Shown here: positions 13,787 to 21,955 of the stretch, piece after piece
How the letters are laid out: the number at the start of each line of letters is the position of its first letter
Position numbering within the stretch: the first letter of the stretch is position 1
DNA from: SIG653 sp045578045
Lineage (GTDB): Bacteria; Bacillota; Clostridia; Oscillospirales; CAG-382
Assembly: GCA_045578045.1 (NCBI GenBank)
Contig: JAZNJM010000010.1
Span: 1 to 22,207, forward strand
Direction: 5' to 3'
DNA length: 22,207 nucleotides
The notes under the pieces: generated by a model
What the model saw: the letters and a program-made list of their open reading frames with translations, nothing else
Told to the model about the DNA's origin: nothing
The model's database searches: none
Program-made: the position numbers and the translations under genes

Positions 13787-14869
13787 ATGAATGATTTAGT
13801 TAATGCAAGAAAAGAAATAAACGAAATAGATACAAAACTTGCTGAGCTTTTTTGCAAAAGAATGAATGCTGTAAAAAAAGTTGCACAGTATAAGGCAGAA
13901 CACGGAATGCCTATTTTTGATCCTGCAAGAGAAGAAGAAGTTATTATTCAAGGTTCAAAAAGGGTTGATGACGAAGAGCTCCGCTCATATTACGTTAACT
14001 TTATTAGGGAAACAATGAAAATTTCCCGTTCATATCAATCTAAGCTCCTTGAAGGAATGAAGGTTGCATATAGCGGAACGGAGGGAGCATTTGCTCATAT
14101 TGCTACAAAAAAGCTTTTTCCATCTTCGTCCGCTATTGCTCATAAGGATTTTCAATCTGCATATAAAGCAACGGAATCAGGAGAATGTGATGCTGCTGTT
14201 TTACCATTAGAGAACAGCTCTAACGGAGAAGTTGGTCAAGTTACAGACCTATTATTTTCAGGAACGTTATTTATAAATAAAATATTCGACTTAGCAGTAA
14301 CTCAAGATCTTCTCGCTTGTCCTGATGCAACAATAGAAGATATTAAAGTTGTTATAAGTCATCCTCAAGCTCTTGGGCAATGTGCAGAATATATTCATAA
14401 GCATAGTTTTGAAACTAAAGAATACAGTAATACAGCTCTTGCGGCTAAATATGTTGCTGAAACAAAAGATAAAAGCATTGCGGCTATTGCAAGTTCTGAG
14501 ACCGCAGAGCTTTTTGGTTTAAAAATTCTTGAAAACAATATCAACGCAAGTAGAAGCAATACAACAAGATTTGCTGTTTTAACTCGTTCTGAAAATCCTC
14601 CTTTTGTAAATAAACAGGGAGTTTATTCCGTTTTGCTCTTTACTGTAAAAAACGAAGCAGGAGCGTTAGCAAAAGCTATTGATATTGTTGGTTTATATGG
14701 ATACAATATGAGAACTCTCAGAAGCAGACCCATGAAAGAGCTTATGTGGCAATACTATTTTTATGCAGAGGTCGAAGGAGACCTTAACACAGATACAGGA
14801 AAAGATATGTTAAAGATGTTATCACGCTTTTGTGATAAACTTAAGCCCGTTGGAACATATTTAAATTAA
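13787..14869 (+). CDS. pheA: Bifunctional chorismate mutase / prephenate dehydratase (P-protein)
   Basis: The 360 residues comprise three domains. Residues 1-88 are an AroQ-type chorismate mutase with the expected catalytic pattern Arg8, Arg25, Lys36, Asp45, Glu49 and Gln84, converting chorismate to prephenate. Residues 90-270 are prephenate dehydratase (AYSGTEGAFAH at 94-104, LPLENSSNG, and the TRF motif at 260-262), making phenylpyruvate. Residues 278-360 are an ACT domain with the GAL motif (292-294) and RSRP (312-315) in place of the usual ESRP, which points to allosteric inhibition by phenylalanine. As first gene of the operon it supplies prephenate also for TyrA, which has no mutase domain here. 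Spacing to aroB is 33 nt. Confidence 0.96.
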   Translation: MNDLVNARKEINEIDTKLAELFCKRMNAVKKVAQYKAEHGMPIFDPAREEEVIIQGSKRVDDEELRSYYVNFIRETMKISRSYQSKLLEGMKVAYSGTEGAFAHIATKKLFPSSSAIAHKDFQSAYKATESGECDAAVLPLENSSNGEVGQVTDLLFSGTLFINKIFDLAVTQDLLACPDATIEDIKVVISHPQALGQCAEYIHKHSFETKEYSNTALAAKYVAETKDKSIAAIASSETAELFGLKILENNINASRSNTTRFAVLTRSENPPFVNKQGVYSVLLFTVKNEAGALAKAIDIVGLYGYNMRTLRSRPMKELMWQYYFYAEVEGDLNTDTGKDMLKMLSRFCDKLKPVGTYLN

Positions 14870-14902
14870 AAAATTTTAGTTAATTTATTTTGGAGATTTG
14901 AA

Positions 14903-15931
14903 ATGATAATTAACGTAAATTTACCCAATTCGCCTTATGATATATATTTAGAAAGAGGAATTCTTGATAAAGCGAATATTCTTTTGAATTTAAACAGAAA
15001 ATGTTTAATTGTAACGGATGACGGAGTTCCTTCTGAATATTCAAATAAAATAGCAAGTTTTTGCAAATATAGTAAAATTATAACTCTTAAACAAGGCGAG
15101 TCTTCAAAAAACTTTGATAATTTTAAATTGCTTTGCGAAGCTCTTCTTGAAGAAGGTTTTACAAGAACTGATTGTGCTATTGCTGTTGGTGGAGGTGTTA
15201 TTGGAGATATAACGGGCTTTGCTGCCGCTTCTTATATGAGAGGGATTGACTTTTACAATATTCCAACAACATTGTTATCTCAAGTTGATTCTTCAATTGG
15301 AGGAAAAGTAGCAATAAATCTTAATAACATTAAAAATATCGTTGGTTCATTTTATCAACCAAAAAAAGTATTGATAGATCCAAATGTTTTAAAAACTCTT
15401 CCTAAAAGACATATTTCAAATGGTATGGCTGAAGCATTTAAAATGGCTTTAACGAGCGATTTTGATTTATATAATGTTTTTAAAGATAAAGACCCATTTA
15501 ATGAAATAGATAAAATTATAGAGCTTTCTTTAAAAATCAAAGCTAAAGTTGTTGTTGAAGATGAAAAAGAAAATGGAATAAGAAAAATACTTAATTTTGG
15601 ACATACCTTGGGACACGGAATTGAAGCTGTTGAAGAATTAAACGGAATGTATCACGGCGAATGTGTTGCAATTGGAATGATTCCTATGTGCAGTGAAAAG
15701 ATCAGAGATGACGTTATTTCCATTTTAAAAAAGCTAAATTTACCAACAAAAATAAATGGAAATGAAGAAAAAATTCAGAATATTCTCTCCGCTGCAACTC
15801 ACGATAAGAAATGTGATGGACAAGATATTTCTGTTATTAAGGTTGATAATCCAGGAAATTATATAATAAACAAGCTACCTATTGAGCAATGGAAAAATGA
15901 AATTTATCAAATTTTATCAGGGTTAAGGTAA
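14903..15931 (+). CDS. aroB: 3-dehydroquinate synthase
   Basis: AroB converts DAHP to 3-dehydroquinate using NAD and a divalent metal, step 2 of the shikimate pathway. In the 342 residues one sees the NAD-binding VGGGVIGDITGFAA (95-108), YMRGIDFYNIPTTLLSQVDSSIGGK and the metal ligands Glu177 (GMAEAFK), His234 (FGHTLGH) and His251 (MYHGECVA). GGAGA lies 7 nt before the ATG. Length and motifs are normal. The next gene, aroC, starts 4 nt after the stop, with its AAGG inside the end of aroB. Confidence 0.96.
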   Translation: MIINVNLPNSPYDIYLERGILDKANILLNLNRKCLIVTDDGVPSEYSNKIASFCKYSKIITLKQGESSKNFDNFKLLCEALLEEGFTRTDCAIAVGGGVIGDITGFAAASYMRGIDFYNIPTTLLSQVDSSIGGKVAINLNNIKNIVGSFYQPKKVLIDPNVLKTLPKRHISNGMAEAFKMALTSDFDLYNVFKDKDPFNEIDKIIELSLKIKAKVVVEDEKENGIRKILNFGHTLGHGIEAVEELNGMYHGECVAIGMIPMCSEKIRDDVISILKKLNLPTKINGNEEKIQNILSAATHDKKCDGQDISVIKVDNPGNYIINKLPIEQWKNEIYQILSGLR

Positions 15932-15935
15932 TAGA

Positions 15936-17036
15936 ATGAAAAATACTTTTGGAACTTCCCTTTCTGTAACATTATTCGGGGAAAGCCACGGAGCAGAAAT
16001 TGGTGTTGTTTTAGACGGACTTTCTCCAGGAATACAGATTGACGAAAACTATATTAAAGAAAAACTTGCAAGAAGAAGACCAAGCGGCGTTATTTCAACA
16101 AAAAGAATAGAGCCTGATAACTACCGAATCGTTAGCGGAGTGTTTAAAGGTAAAACAACAGGAACTCCTTTATGTATTCTTATTCCTAATACAAATACAA
16201 AAAGCGAAGATTATGATGATTCGGTTTTTATTCCTCGCCCATCGCACGCTGATTATGCTGCTTTTTGTAAATATAAAGGCTATCAGGATTTTCGTGGAGG
16301 AGGACATTTTTCAGGTCGCCTTACCGCCCCTCTCGTTGCAGCAGGTGCGATTGTGGAAAAAGCCCTTGAGGAAAAAAATATTTATATTGGAACTCATATT
16401 TATCGTTTAGGTGAATTTGAAGACGATAAAATCCTTTCAGAGAAAGATATTTTCTCTCTTAACGCTTCTTCAATTCCAACTTTGAATGAAAATACTTGGT
16501 ATTCAATGAAAGAATATATAACTCAAATTGCAAATGATGGCGATAGCGTTGGGGGCGTTTTAGAAACTGCTGTTTTCGGATTGCCTGCGGGATTGGGAGA
16601 ACCTTGGTTTGATGGAATTGAAAGCATTATTGCAAAAGCAATATATGGAATTCCTGCAATAAAAGGTATAGAATTTGGATGTGGATTTGATTTTTCTAAA
16701 TCTAAGGGAAGCGTTTTAAATGATGAATTTTATATAAAAGATAGTAAAATCTTAACGTATACAAACAATAACGGCGGAATTAACGGAGGAATAACAAACG
16801 GAATGCCCATCATCTTTAATTGTGCTGTTAAACCAACACCATCAATTTATAAAACACAAAAATCTGTTGATCTTAAAAAACATTGTAATACTGAGCTTGA
16901 AATCAAAGGAAGACATGATCCAGCCATAATACATAGAGCTGTTCCCGTTGTTACTGCTGTTACTTCACTATGTATTTACGATATAATTTCAAGCTCATAT
17001 GGAATAGATTATTTTTCAGGAAAAGAGGTTTTCTAA
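15936..17036 (+). CDS. aroC: Chorismate synthase
   Basis: AroC removes phosphate from EPSP to give chorismate, step 7, and needs reduced FMN. The 366 residues carry the start-proximal GESHGAEIGVVLDGLSPG (His18), RRRPSG, the second catalytic region RPSHADY and RGGGHFSGRLTA, the EPWFDGIES segment and the C-terminal RHDPAIIHRAVPVV signature. No separate flavin reductase gene is in the operon, so reduced FMN must come from elsewhere. It is followed by the aroE-aroK fusion after a single base. Confidence 0.96.
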   Translation: MKNTFGTSLSVTLFGESHGAEIGVVLDGLSPGIQIDENYIKEKLARRRPSGVISTKRIEPDNYRIVSGVFKGKTTGTPLCILIPNTNTKSEDYDDSVFIPRPSHADYAAFCKYKGYQDFRGGGHFSGRLTAPLVAAGAIVEKALEEKNIYIGTHIYRLGEFEDDKILSEKDIFSLNASSIPTLNENTWYSMKEYITQIANDGDSVGGVLETAVFGLPAGLGEPWFDGIESIIAKAIYGIPAIKGIEFGCGFDFSKSKGSVLNDEFYIKDSKILTYTNNNGGINGGITNGMPIIFNCAVKPTPSIYKTQKSVDLKKHCNTELEIKGRHDPAIIHRAVPVVTAVTSLCIYDIISSSYGIDYFSGKEVF

Positions 17037-17037
17037 A

Positions 17038-18279
17038 GTGAAATACGGTTGTATAGGCGAACATCTGAAACATTCTTTTTCAAAGGACATTCACGAACAA
17101 TTTGCACCATACTCATATGAAATATGCGAAATCCCCAAAAATGAAATAGATCTTTTTTTAGAAAAAGCTGATTTTTCTGCAATAAACGTTACAATTCCAT
17201 ATAAAGAAACGGTTATACCACACCTTCATTTTATAAGCGAACAAGCAAAAGAAATTGGTGCTGTAAATACTGTTGTTAATAAAGACGGAAAACTATATGG
17301 ATATAATACAGACTTTTTTGGAATGAAAAGTTTAATTGAGAAAATGGAGCTTTCTTTAGAAGGAAAAAAAGTTATCATTCTTGGAACAGGCGGAACTTCT
17401 AAAACAGCGTATTCTGTTGCTAAATCCTTAAAAGCAAACTCTGTTCTCAAAGTTAGCAGAAGCAGTAAAAATGATTCTATAACGTACGATGAGCTTTATT
17501 TTTCTCACAGTGATGCAGATATTATAATAAACACAACTCCCTCAGGAATGTTTCCTAATTGGAATACTTGCCCTGTTGATTTAGAAAAATTCAATAATCT
17601 TTGCGGAGTTGTTGACGTTGTTTATAATCCGCTAAATACATCTCTTGTAAGAAAAGCGAAAAGCCTTGGAATCAAAGCTGAAACGGGATTATATATGCTT
17701 GTTGCTCAGGCAGTTAAAGCATCTGAGATTTTTTTAGACGTTGAATATCCTAAAGAGACAATCGAAAACGTTTATAAAAAAATTCTTATTCCTAAAAAAA
17801 ACATTACTCTTGTAGGTATGCCTTCATGTGGGAAAAGCACAGTTGGTGATCTTATTTCAAAAAAACTTAATATGCCTCTTTGGGATTCAGATAAAATTAT
17901 CGAAGAAAGATGTAAAATGAGCATTTCGGAAATATTTAAAATGCAAGGGGAAAATTATTTCCGAGATATAGAATCTGAAATTATTGCTGAATTAAGCTCA
18001 AAAAATGGTATAGTATTATCAACAGGCGGAGGTGCAATTCTCAGAAAAGAAAACGTTTTTGCAATGAAGCAAAACGGAGACGTTTACTTTATAGACCGCC
18101 CTCTTGAGCAGCTTCTTCCAACAGAAGACAGACCTCTTGCATTAACAAAAGATGATATCAAAAAAAGATTTGAAGAAAGATACGATCTATATTGTAGTGC
18201 ATCAGACGTAAGAATTGAAGTAAATGGAGATGCAAAAAGCGTTGCCGATGAAATAATAAACGTTTTTCTTGAAAGATAA
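17038..18279 (+). CDS. aroE-aroK: Fused shikimate dehydrogenase (AroE) and shikimate kinase (AroK)
   Basis: One 413-residue protein covers steps 4 and 5. It starts with GTG, with GAGG 9 nt upstream in the end of aroC. Residues 1-250 are AroE: the shikimate-binding GEHLKHSFSKDIH (7-19), NVTIPYKE with catalytic Lys56, NTDFFG with Asp92, and the NADP loop GTGGTSK (116-122). After a very short linker, residues 254-413 are AroK: Walker A GMPSCGKST (260-268), DSDKIIE (Asp285 for shikimate), FRDIE (Arg309), TGGGA (329-333), the lid DRPLA (Arg365) and RYDLY (Arg381). All key residues of both halves are present, so both should be active and could pass shikimate directly. No stop or frameshift separates the halves, and no other aroE or aroK is in the window. 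Confidence 0.93.
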   Translation: MKYGCIGEHLKHSFSKDIHEQFAPYSYEICEIPKNEIDLFLEKADFSAINVTIPYKETVIPHLHFISEQAKEIGAVNTVVNKDGKLYGYNTDFFGMKSLIEKMELSLEGKKVIILGTGGTSKTAYSVAKSLKANSVLKVSRSSKNDSITYDELYFSHSDADIIINTTPSGMFPNWNTCPVDLEKFNNLCGVVDVVYNPLNTSLVRKAKSLGIKAETGLYMLVAQAVKASEIFLDVEYPKETIENVYKKILIPKKNITLVGMPSCGKSTVGDLISKKLNMPLWDSDKIIEERCKMSISEIFKMQGENYFRDIESEIIAELSSKNGIVLSTGGGAILRKENVFAMKQNGDVYFIDRPLEQLLPTEDRPLALTKDDIKKRFEERYDLYCSASDVRIEVNGDAKSVADEIINVFLER

Positions 18280-18316
18280 TATATTTCAACTAAAATCATA
18301 GAAAGAATATAATACA

Positions 18317-18802
18317 ATGAATCTTTATAAAAATATAAAAATATACGTTATAAATGGTCCTAACCTTAATATGCTCGGAATAAGAGAGCCTCAGCATTAT
18401 GGTAGCGGGACGTATCAATCTCTTTGTGAGCTAATACAAAACTACACTACAGAATATATTTCCGCTAATGGAACGAAATATAATACAGAAATAGTCTTTT
18501 ATCAGTCAAACCACGAGGGAGACCTTGTTGATAAAATCCAAGAAGCATATTTTGAAAACGCTAAAGGAATTATTATTAACCCTGGAGCGTATACCCATAC
18601 AAGTATTGCACTTCTTGACGCTGTTAAAGCAACAAAACTTCCAACTGTTGAGGTTCATATTTCAAAGGTTGAAGAAAGAGAGGGCTTTAGACAAATAAGC
18701 TATATACGAGAAGCGTGTATTAAAACTATAACGGGAGAAGGCTTTAAAGGATATTTGTTGGCGTTTGATAAGCTCATTGAATTTTTGGAGGGAAAAGAAT
18801 GA
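18317..18802 (+). CDS. aroQ: Type II 3-dehydroquinate dehydratase
   Basis: This enzyme dehydrates 3-dehydroquinate to 3-dehydroshikimate, step 3; type II enzymes are small dodecamers unrelated to AroD. The 161 residues contain INGPNLNMLGIREPQHYG (the Arg of REP and the Tyr of HYG are the catalytic pair), FYQSNHEGDLVDKI, INPGAYTHTS and VEVHISKVEEREGFRQ. The N-terminus is about six residues longer than the shortest family members. The 37-nt gap before it is the longest inside the later part of the operon and its ribosome binding site is weak (AGAAAG). Its stop overlaps the aroA start by ATGA. Confidence 0.95.
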   Translation: MNLYKNIKIYVINGPNLNMLGIREPQHYGSGTYQSLCELIQNYTTEYISANGTKYNTEIVFYQSNHEGDLVDKIQEAYFENAKGIIINPGAYTHTSIALLDAVKATKLPTVEVHISKVEEREGFRQISYIREACIKTITGEGFKGYLLAFDKLIEFLEGKE

Positions 18803-20016
18803 TTTGTAAAATTTCTCCATCAATAGCTAATGGAAAAGTCTTTGCCCCTCCTTCCAAAAGTATGGCTCATAGATATCTGATTTGTGCTTCTCTCTCAGAA
18901 GGCGAAAGCGTAGTAAAAGGTATTTCTTTAAGCAAGGATATTTCGGCAACTATAAACTGTCTTAGGAACTTAGGTGCAGAAATAAGACTTGAAAAAGATG
19001 TTGTGTTTATAAAAGGAATTAGCTTTAATCATTTTACAGAAACTCCTATTTTGAACTGTAATGAAAGCGGAAGTACAATTCGGTTTCTTATTCCTATTTC
19101 TCTGCTTTTTGGAGAAAGAGTTAAATTAGTCGGCGCTACTTCCCTTTTGGCACGTCCAATGGACGTTTTCAAAAATTTATCTGTTGAACATCAATTCTTT
19201 TTTCAACAAAATAATTCTGAAATAAACGTTTGTGGACCACTAAAAAGCGGAACGTATAATATTCCTGGAAATATAAGCAGTCAGTTTATAACAGGTCTCC
19301 TTTTTGCCCTACCTCTTTTAAAAGAAGACAGCATTATAAACATTATTCCCCCTATTGAAAGTTACTCATATTTAAAACTAACTTTAAAAGCTTTAAAAGA
19401 TTTTGGAATAGAAATTATAGAAAAAGATTTTTCTTTCTATATAAAAGGAAACCAAAAGTATTCTTCGGCAGTATGTACTGTTGAAGGTGATTATTCAAAC
19501 GCAGCTTTTCTTGACGTTTTTAACTTTATAGACGGAAACGTTGAAGTTTTAGGACTTGATAACTTTAGCCTTCAAGGAGATAGAGTTTATAAAAAACTAT
19601 TTCCGTTGCTTGAAAAGGAAAATCAAACAATAGATATTAGTGATTGTCCCGACTTAGGACCAGTTTTATTTGCTTTGGCTTCTATAAAAAACGGTGCAAC
19701 CTTTACAGGAACAAAACGTTTAAGAATAAAGGAAAGCGATAGAGCTTTAGCAATGGCAGAAGAGCTTTTAAAATTTGGCGTTGAAATAAAGGTTTTAGAG
19801 AATATGGTTATTATTCCTAAGTCTGAAATAAAAATTCCTCAAATAGCCTTAAACGGACATAATGACCATAGAATTGTTATGGCACTCTCTATTTTGCTTT
19901 CAAAAACAGGTGGAGAAATTGTTGGGTGTGAAGCTGTATCAAAAAGCTATCCCAATTTCTTTGAAACAATAAAAGACATTGGAATCGGAGTGATAATTAT
20001 TGAAACTAACAACTGA
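18799..20016 (+). CDS. aroA: 3-phosphoshikimate 1-carboxyvinyltransferase (EPSP synthase)
   Basis: Joins shikimate-3-phosphate and PEP to EPSP, step 6. The 405 residues show PPSKSMAHR (Lys20, Ser21, Arg25), NESGSTIRF (89-96, PEP site with Gly91 and Arg95), ISSQF (159-163), EGDYSNAAF, Asp285 in DCPDLGP, KESDR (311-315), GHNDHRIVMA (353-362) and Lys382 in SKSYPNF. It is about 20 residues shorter than the E. coli enzyme, mostly in the first domain near residues 125-145. The residue aligning with E. coli Pro101 is Phe96. GGAGG lies 7 nt before the ATG and inside the end of aroQ. It overlaps tyrA by 17 nt. Confidence 0.94.
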   Translation: MICKISPSIANGKVFAPPSKSMAHRYLICASLSEGESVVKGISLSKDISATINCLRNLGAEIRLEKDVVFIKGISFNHFTETPILNCNESGSTIRFLIPISLLFGERVKLVGATSLLARPMDVFKNLSVEHQFFFQQNNSEINVCGPLKSGTYNIPGNISSQFITGLLFALPLLKEDSIINIIPPIESYSYLKLTLKALKDFGIEIIEKDFSFYIKGNQKYSSAVCTVEGDYSNAAFLDVFNFIDGNVEVLGLDNFSLQGDRVYKKLFPLLEKENQTIDISDCPDLGPVLFALASIKNGATFTGTKRLRIKESDRALAMAEELLKFGVEIKVLENMVIIPKSEIKIPQIALNGHNDHRIVMALSILLSKTGGEIVGCEAVSKSYPNFFETIKDIGIGVIIIETNN

Positions 20017-20863
20017 TAAAAAAATACTTATTGTAGGTCTTGGTGTTATAGGCGGAAGCTATGCAATGGCTTTATCAAAAAAAGGATACGACGTTAGCTG
20101 TATAACACGAAGAAAAGAACATATAAATTTTGCTATAGAGAAAAAATATATAAAAAGAGGTGAAACATTTAATTCACCGGAACTTATTGGAAATGCTGAT
20201 TTAATTATTGTTGCTATTTATCCATACGCTTGCATTGATTGGATCAAAGAAAACCAAAAGTATTTTAAAAAAGGAGCTTTGATAACGGACGTTTCTGGCG
20301 TTAAAGGGTGTTTAGTTTACGAAATACAGAGTTTTTTAAGAAATGATGTTGAATTTATATCCGCGCACCCTATGGCGGGAAGAGAACAAAGCGGCGTTGA
20401 ATTTGCAGATGACAGAGTATTCAAAGGTGCGAACTACATAATTACTCCAACAGATAAAAATACAAATGAAGCAATAGAGCTTTGCGAAAATTTGGGAGAA
20501 ATTTTAGGATTTGCAAATATTTCTCAATTATCTCCCGAATATCACGATAAAATGATTGCTTTCTTATCTCAGTTGACACACTGTATCGCTGTTTCATTAA
20601 TGACATGCAACCAAACTCCCGAATTGGAAAAATACACGGGAGACTCTTTCAGAGACCTAACGAGAATAGCAAAAATTAACGATAAAATGTGGTCTGAATT
20701 ATTTATAGCAAATAAAGACGCTTTACTTGATGAAATGGAGCGTTTCTCAGAAGAATTTGACAAACTTAAATCATACATAAAAAATGAAAACGTTGAAGAA
20801 ATGAGACAGATGATGAAACTATCAACGTCAAGAAGAAATCTGTTTGATAAACCAGTAAAATAA
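20000..20863 (+). CDS. tyrA: Prephenate dehydrogenase
   Basis: Oxidatively decarboxylates prephenate to 4-hydroxyphenylpyruvate, the committed step to tyrosine. The start is TTG at 20000, supported by GGAGTGAT ending shortly before it within the aroA coding end. The 287 residues have the dinucleotide fold ILIVGLGVIGGS (9-20), TDVSGVKG, the catalytic SAHPMAGRE (His123), the second histidine 194 in SQLTHCIAVSL, and the helical C-terminal dimerisation domain. No ACT or chorismate mutase domain is attached, so feedback by tyrosine, if any, acts elsewhere. Arogenate as substrate cannot be excluded from sequence alone. DAHP synthase follows after 18 nt. Confidence 0.94.
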   Translation: MKLTTDKKILIVGLGVIGGSYAMALSKKGYDVSCITRRKEHINFAIEKKYIKRGETFNSPELIGNADLIIVAIYPYACIDWIKENQKYFKKGALITDVSGVKGCLVYEIQSFLRNDVEFISAHPMAGREQSGVEFADDRVFKGANYIITPTDKNTNEAIELCENLGEILGFANISQLSPEYHDKMIAFLSQLTHCIAVSLMTCNQTPELEKYTGDSFRDLTRIAKINDKMWSELFIANKDALLDEMERFSEEFDKLKSYIKNENVEEMRQMMKLSTSRRNLFDKPVK

Positions 20864-20881
20864 CAAAGGAGATATATAATT

Positions 20882-21913
20882 ATGAATATGCATTTTTACC
20901 GCAAATTACCAATTCCAAAGGTTGTTAAGGAGATGTATCCTCTTACACCTAAAGCAGCTCAGATAAGAGACAATATTGTAAACGAGCTGAAAAAAGTTTT
21001 TTCAGGAGAATCCGATAAATTTATATTGATTATAGGTCCTTGCTCTGCCGACAATGAAGATACTGTTTTAAAATACATATCTCTTCTTCGCCCTGTTCAA
21101 GACAAAACGGCTGATAAACTTTTAATAATACCAAGAATCTATACAAATAAACCAAGAACAACGGGAGATGGATATAAAGGAATGTTACATCAACCCGATC
21201 CAAACGCATCTCCAGACCTTCTTAAAGGTATAATTTCCATAAGAGAGCTTCATATGAGAGCAATCAACGAAACGGGATTTGCTTGTGCAGATGAAATGCT
21301 TTATCCTGAAAACCACAGATACCTCTCTGACTTACTTTCATACGTTGCTGTTGGTGCTCGTTCTGTTGAAAATCAACAACACAGATTAACTGCAAGTGGA
21401 CTTGACGTTCCCGTAGGAATGAAAAATCCAACGGGTGGAGATATTACGGTTATGATGAACTCTATAACCGCGGCTCAACATTCTCACGTTTTTAATTATA
21501 GAGGATGGGAAGTTAAAAGCGAAGGAAATCCTTATGCTCACGCTATTTTAAGAGGATATGTTAACAAACACGGAAACGCTCTTCCTAACTATCATTTTGA
21601 AGATCTTATGTTCCTTAACGAAGTTTATCAAAAAAGCGGATTACAAAATCCAGCAGTTATTATTGATACTAATCATTCCAACTCAGGAAAAAAATATCTT
21701 GAACAAATTAGAATTGCGAAAGAAGTTCTTCATAGCAGACAATATAATAACGACATCAAAAAACTTGTTAAAGGCTTTATGATTGAAAGTTATCTATTAG
21801 ATGGTTGTCAGAAGATTGGACAAGATGATATTCCTGGTCTTTCCATAACAGATCCTTGTTTGGGATGGGAAAAAACCGAAAAACTTATTTATGATATCGC
21901 TGATAAGGTTTAA
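20882..21913 (+). CDS. aroF: Class I (AroG/AroF-type) DAHP synthase
   Basis: Condenses erythrose-4-phosphate and PEP to DAHP, step 1, the usual control point. The 343 residues match the E. coli-type class I-alpha enzymes: IGPCSADN with metal ligand Cys54, PRIYTNKPRTTGDGYKG (Lys90), VGARSVENQQHR, GMKNPTGGD, IDTNHSNSGKKYLEQ (His265), IESYLLDG (Glu302) and SITDPCLGWE (Asp324). The N-terminal extension before the barrel, which forms the amino acid feedback site in E. coli, is present. Whether it senses Phe or Tyr cannot be judged, so the symbol aroF is generic. AAGGAG precedes the start. It is last in the operon; no convincing terminator follows. Confidence 0.94.
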   Translation: MNMHFYRKLPIPKVVKEMYPLTPKAAQIRDNIVNELKKVFSGESDKFILIIGPCSADNEDTVLKYISLLRPVQDKTADKLLIIPRIYTNKPRTTGDGYKGMLHQPDPNASPDLLKGIISIRELHMRAINETGFACADEMLYPENHRYLSDLLSYVAVGARSVENQQHRLTASGLDVPVGMKNPTGGDITVMMNSITAAQHSHVFNYRGWEVKSEGNPYAHAILRGYVNKHGNALPNYHFEDLMFLNEVYQKSGLQNPAVIIDTNHSNSGKKYLEQIRIAKEVLHSRQYNNDIKKLVKGFMIESYLLDGCQKIGQDDIPGLSITDPCLGWEKTEKLIYDIADKV

Positions 21914-21955
21914 TAATAAACCAGTTCGATAAATAAGAATTTGTAGGTGCGAATG

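Noticed and set aside
21907..21922. GGTTTA-ATAA-TAAACC hairpin as operon terminator after DAHP synthase
   Set aside because: It has a 6-bp weak stem, overlaps the stop codon and lacks a T run.
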